Origin: Chitinophagaceae bacterium UBA1931
GTDB lineage: Bacteria > Bacteroidota > Bacteroidia > Chitinophagales > Chitinophagaceae
Assembly (NCBI GenBank): GCA_002337125.1
Contig: DDFJ01000004.1
Span: forward strand, 620,001-684,000
DNA: 64,000 nt
Direction: 5' to 3'
Positions within the stretch are counted from its first letter, which is position 1. Each line of letters starts with the position of its first letter. The notes beneath the pieces were generated by a model, which saw only the letters and a list, made by a program, of their open reading frames with translations, did not search any database and was not told the origin of the DNA. Made by a program: the position numbers and the translations under genes. Of this stretch, positions 60,004 to 64,000 are shown in pieces.

Positions 60004-63000
60004 TCAGGCGGTAGTTACTTCTTTTACATTTCCTGTACGCTTTAATGCTCCCCAACCCTGCAACTCACCTTTAATAGCTTTACTGAATGATTTAAAGAGA
60101 ATATAATACATGAGCTGACGATAAATAAACCGCTGGGGAATCATCCAGACCAGCTTTTTAAAATCTTCTTTTTCATAAGCAAATGCAAGTGCTGCACCTG
60201 CCATATCAACAATAGTGAAAATAAAATAATACAGAATGATGTGACCTGTACTTGCAGGTATAATACCAATTGCCGCAGCAATTAAACTAAGCACCAGCAC
60301 AAGATCGGCCAATGGAGCAAGGAAAGGCAATATCATCTGGTAAACCAGGATATGCGGCAATGCAATCAAACCAAAGTTTTTATAGTTTTTGTTGAACAAT
60401 GCGTCCCTGTGTTTCCAGAAACACTGCATTACACCAAAACTCCAGCGGAAACGTTGCTTCATAAATTGCGTCATTGTTTCAGGTGCTTCGGTATACGAGA
60501 TAGCATCATTGCTGTTTCGTACTGTAAATCCTGAACGATGCAGGCGCATTGTTAAATCACAATCTTCGGCCAATGTATCGCTAGTAAAACCTCCCGATTC
60601 CATTACAGCCTGTTTCCTGAATGCACCAATTGCACCGGGAACAACCGTAATACAATTAAGGAAATCAAATGCCCGTCGGTCGAAATTTTGAGATGTAATG
60701 TATTCAATGCTCTGCCATTTGGTAATCATGTTGATTTCATTTCCCACTTTTACATTTCCTGCAACAGCACCAACATTTTCATCTTCAAATTTTTTCATGA
60801 GCAACGATACCGCATCTGTTTTCAGCTGCGTGTCGGCATCAATACACACGACAAATTCAGCTGAAGCATGCTCAATTCCAAAATTCAGTGCAGTTGCTTT
60901 TCCGCCGTTTGGCTTTGTATATACTTTTACTTTTTCGTTGAAAAGAAAAGCTTCATTTACCACTTTAAATGTGTTGTCCTTACTTCCATCATCAACAAAA
61001 ATAATTTCAAGTGCAGGATAATCCTGCCGCAACAAACTGTTAACCGTACGCACTGCATTAATTTCTTCGTTGTAAGCAGGAACAATAATACTTACCAAAG
61101 GCTGTGCCGCATTAAACAATCCGTTTTCTTCAGCTTTTCGTTCACGTTTTTTCTGCATGGCTGCAAGTGCTGCCATAAATGCAATACGCAAAACAGAAAG
61201 AAAAATACCTACAATGAACAACGCAAATACAATCGTACTTACCCAATACAAAGCACGCACAAAATAAAAGTTGAATGAACTCTGCCAGTCACGCTTTACC
61301 GGTGGCATCACATCATCCATTTTCTTTCCCATTAAATCTGCAACGGTGGTAAACTTATATCCCTTCTCTTTATAATACTTAATAATTTTTGGCAAGGCCT
61401 CAACAGTTGCCTGGCGTGATTCGCCACCTGCATCGTGCAGCAGAATAACACTTGCTCCACGATCTTCAATCTGCCTTACAATACGATTGAAAATACTGTC
61501 GGCATTTACATGCTTATCATCCCAATCGTTAGGATCGATACTTTCACCAACAGTGATGTAATTATTTTTTTTACTCATCACCAGTGGTTCAATTTCTTCG
61601 TATGTCTGTGGTTCACTATCTGCATTGTAAGGAGCACGGAACAATACAGTTGATCTTCCTGTTACAGCTTCAATTAAAAGCCTTGTTGATTTTAATTCAA
61701 TCTCGGCTCTTTCCATCGACATTTTGGCCACATTGTTATGAGTGAATGTGTGATTGCCGATTTCAAATCCATCTTTATAAATACGTTGCAGCAGCGGAAT
61801 ATTTTTTTCCGCATTAATTCCTACAACAAAAAAAGTAGCCGGTACTTTTTCCCGTTCCAGTATGTCTAAAATTTTTGGAGTGTAATCGCTGCTGGGACCA
61901 TCATCAAATGTAAGGATGAGTTTATGGCCCTTTCCTTCCGTCGTATCTTCTGCAAATTTTTCATACACATATCCTGAAGGAAGTTGTGTATAAGTTTGCT
62001 CTGCCACCAATTGCTCATTTACATCAAACTCAATATTAATTTTTCCCGGCTGAGGTGTGTATAAAATATTCAACAACTCACCTTCACCAACTCCGGTTGG
62101 TTTCTGGCTGGGATTGATTGGAATAGTTGAAAGTATATTATAGTTGAACGGCTGTTTTGCCAATGCATCGTTGCTGAGATTGCGGCTGTAGAAAGTCCAT
62201 AACCTTGGATCTTCACTTCCTAATCTCCACAAAGCAGTACCAGCCAAACCATATTCATCAGCAAAGCGCATAATATTGAATGAAGTGGCAGCATCAACAA
62301 ACCATATTTCATGTTTTACATTCTTCCCAACTTTTCCACCTTTGGCATAATTGTCCTTTTCGATATAAGAATAATGCAGATTATAACTGTTGTTATCATA
62401 CTCAATCACAGCACCCGAAAGTCTTGCATTGTCAATTGCCTGGGCATAGGTTAAGGTTTTAACTTCTTTTACTGTTTTCCCATTATCATCCACATACTCC
62501 GACCAATCATAACCATAACCTGCAATACCAAGAATTATTTTATTGCTGGGGATAATATCAGCTACTTTGTCCACTGCCTGTTCAATCCATTTCTGATCAC
62601 TGATTGGACCCGGTGCTGATGTAGGGCTTGACTGATCATAAGCCATCAGCACGATATAATCATTTACTTTCTCCAGTTCTTCGATATTATACGAATCGTC
62701 GCCAACTGGTATATCTTCAGTTATAAGTAAATTTTTTGCATGCAGTTGCTGATACAGGTTTTGCTGAAACTTTGTAAGTGCCGGACCACTTGCATCTTCC
62801 AGTTCTTCAAAGTCAATATTAATTCCTGCAAAATGATAAAACGACAGCGTATCAATCAACGATTGAATAAACTGCTGTTGTGTACGGGGGCTGTTGAGGA
62901 TGTTACGCAATAAACTTCCGTCAAAATCACTTTTAGACGAATTGAAGTTTGTAAGAATGGGAATGATACGCAGGTTTCTTTTGCGCATATCGGCAAGTCC

Positions 63001-63477
63001 ACCTGCATCAATTCTCGACTGCAGTTTATCATTACCAACGGTATCAATAAAAAACCATTCAGGGAACACAACATTTATTTTATCTGCATTGTGTTCGAGT
63101 GATGGTGTAGATGCACTGCGGTTCCATGGTGTATAAAAAGCAGCACGGATAAATTCAGATGTTACCTGTGATGGTTTATGATGGGCAGCTTTTATTGAAT
63201 CTTCTTTTGCCTTCTGCTCCAGGAATTCCTTAAAGCCCTTATATTTTTTTGCTTTAGCGGAAGAAATACTCAATGGCCTGGTAGCGTCAATAACACCTTT
63301 GTAACTGCTGGTGTTTTTCCTGATATCAACAGCCGAGGGATTTTTGTCAAGCAAAACAGCAAGTGTGGCAACTGTAATTGCAAAAATGAATAAAACAATA
63401 AAAATCCTGCTTCCCCATTTAAATCGTTTCCAACGGGTGGGGTCATTTGCCTGGAATACCTGTCTGTGATTAGCCAT
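60004..63477 (-). CDS. GH18 - polysaccharide deacetylase - GT2 fusion (exopolysaccharide enzyme)
   Basis: The 1157-residue protein has an N-terminal membrane helix (27-45) and a GH18-like domain (about 105-440) with GINIDFEE, retaining Asp222 and Glu224 but with Ala217 and Asn220 at the other Asp positions. A CE4 deacetylase (about 518-715) follows with TFDDGP (523-528) and zinc ligands H576 and H580. After membrane helices near 743-775 comes a processive GT2 domain (about 792-1015) with VDDG, DADTQL, EDCDL and QRFRW, then C-terminal helices. It resembles chitin- or poly-N-acetylglucosamine-type synthases joined to modifying enzymes, so it may make and trim a surface polysaccharide. A TAATTTTG box ends four bases before the ATG. 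Confidence 0.93.
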   Translation of the reverse strand: MANHRQVFQANDPTRWKRFKWGSRIFIVLFIFAITVATLAVLLDKNPSAVDIRKNTSSYKGVIDATRPLSISSAKAKKYKGFKEFLEQKAKEDSIKAAHHKPSQVTSEFIRAAFYTPWNRSASTPSLEHNADKINVVFPEWFFIDTVGNDKLQSRIDAGGLADMRKRNLRIIPILTNFNSSKSDFDGSLLRNILNSPRTQQQFIQSLIDTLSFYHFAGINIDFEELEDASGPALTKFQQNLYQQLHAKNLLITEDIPVGDDSYNIEELEKVNDYIVLMAYDQSSPTSAPGPISDQKWIEQAVDKVADIIPSNKIILGIAGYGYDWSEYVDDNGKTVKEVKTLTYAQAIDNARLSGAVIEYDNNSYNLHYSYIEKDNYAKGGKVGKNVKHEIWFVDAATSFNIMRFADEYGLAGTALWRLGSEDPRLWTFYSRNLSNDALAKQPFNYNILSTIPINPSQKPTGVGEGELLNILYTPQPGKINIEFDVNEQLVAEQTYTQLPSGYVYEKFAEDTTEGKGHKLILTFDDGPSSDYTPKILDILEREKVPATFFVVGINAEKNIPLLQRIYKDGFEIGNHTFTHNNVAKMSMERAEIELKSTRLLIEAVTGRSTVLFRAPYNADSEPQTYEEIEPLVMSKKNNYITVGESIDPNDWDDKHVNADSIFNRIVRQIEDRGASVILLHDAGGESRQATVEALPKIIKYYKEKGYKFTTVADLMGKKMDDVMPPVKRDWQSSFNFYFVRALYWVSTIVFALFIVGIFLSVLRIAFMAALAAMQKKRERKAEENGLFNAAQPLVSIIVPAYNEEINAVRTVNSLLRQDYPALEIIFVDDGSKDNTFKVVNEAFLFNEKVKVYTKPNGGKATALNFGIEHASAEFVVCIDADTQLKTDAVSLLMKKFEDENVGAVAGNVKVGNEINMITKWQSIEYITSQNFDRRAFDFLNCITVVPGAIGAFRKQAVMESGGFTSDTLAEDCDLTMRLHRSGFTVRNSNDAISYTEAPETMTQFMKQRFRWSFGVMQCFWKHRDALFNKNYKNFGLIALPHILVYQMILPFLAPLADLVLVLSLIAAAIGIIPASTGHIILYYFIFTIVDMAGAALAFAYEKEDFKKLVWMIPQRFIYRQLMYYILFKSFSKAIKGELQGWGALKRTGNVKEVTTA

Positions 63478-63481
63478 GCTG

Positions 63482-63489
63482 CAAAATTA
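63482..63489 (-). promoter_or_regulatory. -7 box of the GH18-CE4-GT2 gene (leaderless spacing)
   Basis: Minus-strand TAATTTTG, with only CAGC between it and the ATG at 63477. Confidence 0.55.
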
Positions 63490-63568
63490 ACAATCAAACA
63501 GCAAGCATAACCTGATTAAGCCGAAACAGGCAATTCTGTCGCCGGATAAGTTATGCATCCCGTTGCCC

Positions 63569-63576
63569 TATCTTTG
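63569..63576 (+). promoter_or_regulatory. -7 box of purK (leaderless spacing)
   Basis: TATCTTTG, with only CGGC between it and the ATG at 63581. Confidence 0.6.
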
Positions 63577-63580
63577 CGGC

Positions 63581-64000
63581 ATGCAAAACTCTCCGTTACA
63601 ACCCAGAGTGGGCATCCTTGGTGGTGGACAATTAGGAAGAATGTTATTACAGGCTGCGGCCAATTATCCCGTTGAAACGTTTGTTCTTGAAAATGATGAG
63701 CATTGCCCTGCTGCACATCTATGTCATCATTTCACCAAAGGAGATATTAAAGATTTCGAAACTGTGTACCAGTTCGGAAAAGGACTTGATGCCATTACCA
63801 TTGAAATTGAAAGTGTAAACGTGGAAGCGTTGGAAAAACTGGAAGCCGAAGGCGTGAAAGTGTTTCCCAAACCAGCTGCTCTGCGTATCATCAAAAATAA
63901 AATTGAACAAAAGAAATTTTATCAGCATCACCAGATTCCCACTTCTGAATTTGTGATTACTGAAAATAAAGAAGAGCTGAAAGCACTTCAATCCTTCCTG
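63581..64000 (+). CDS. purK: N5-carboxyaminoimidazole ribonucleotide synthase, 5' part (runs off window)
   Basis: The 140 visible codons start MQNSPLQPRVGILGGGQLGRMLL, the ATP-grasp PurK N-terminus, followed by LENDEHCPAAHLCHHFTKGDIKDFETV, ITIEIESVNVEALEKLEAEGVKVFPKP and IIKNKIEQKKFYQHHQIPT. PurK carboxylates AIR to N5-CAIR in purine synthesis. The frame is open to the last base. It is divergent from the GH18-CE4-GT2 gene across a 103-nt gap with leaderless-type promoters on both sides. Confidence 0.95.
   Translation, partial: MQNSPLQPRVGILGGGQLGRMLLQAAANYPVETFVLENDEHCPAAHLCHHFTKGDIKDFETVYQFGKGLDAITIEIESVNVEALEKLEAEGVKVFPKPAALRIIKNKIEQKKFYQHHQIPTSEFVITENKEELKALQSFL

Overview
This 64 kb window is chromosomal DNA from a member of the Bacteroidota, most likely the class Chitinophagia (Chitinophagaceae-like). 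Supporting evidence: repeated -7 promoter boxes of the TAnnTTTG type, type IX secretion (PorQ plus two cargo proteins with C-terminal sorting domains), 7TMR and TPR histidine kinases, an HU-CCDC81/SPOR protein, a PUR-family protein and a long NusB. Most genes are core chromosomal genes; no tRNA, rRNA, IS element or CRISPR array was seen.

Layout. 1-2 kb: 3' part of an M1 metallopeptidase. 2-5.9 kb: an accessory island, AT-rich to the eye, with a three-gene ABC-three-component (ABC-3C) conflict operon (SMEK-domain protein, small middle component, Rad50-like DUF2326 ATPase), followed by three small inverted repeats and a degenerate 21-bp tandem array of 16 units. 6-12 kb: L-serine dehydratase, FKBP lipoprotein, HU/SPOR protein, YhhN, sugar kinase, shikimate kinase, DUF423. 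12-19 kb: orphan histidine kinase, FtsK, LolA-like protein, TlpA-like thioredoxin. 19-26 kb: groES-groEL and a 1352-residue T9SS cargo. 26-29 kb: nusB, DUF1573, yajC, coaE, CPBP protease. 29-35 kb: envelope genes (PorQ, OmpA with TSP3 repeats, L,D-transpeptidase plus RlpA, divergent D-Ala-D-Ala dipeptidase). 35-43.6 kb: one leftward aromatic amino acid operon (pheA, aminotransferase, tyrA, GNAT, DAHP synthase-chorismate mutase, aroB, unknown, aroA, aroC, DUF952). 43.8-46 kb: an ECF sigma factor, its putative membrane anti-sigma factor fused to an HtrA-like protease, and a divergent lipoprotein. 46-53 kb: PUR protein, ABC exporter, CBS protein, three small membrane proteins sharing an N-terminal module, dnaK. 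53-64 kb: TPR histidine kinase, aspartate kinase, glycine-rich T9SS cargo, YkuD-TonB_C protein, a GH18-CE4-GT2 fusion, and the 5' part of purK.

The observations most worth following up: (1) a Phe/Tyr-rich leader peptide (9 aromatic residues in 11 codons) with a mutually exclusive antiterminator and terminator upstream of pheA, which looks like ribosome-mediated attenuation of the whole aromatic operon; (2) two divergent, identical GGGTTAC-N16-TATTAA promoters between the ECF sigma gene and a small lipoprotein, unlike the housekeeping promoters elsewhere, so probably the promoter of that sigma factor; (3) the anti-sigma/serine-protease fusion itself; (4) the ABC-3C island and its heptad-length tandem array; (5) several promoters whose -7 box ends 4-7 nt before the start codon, implying leaderless mRNAs.
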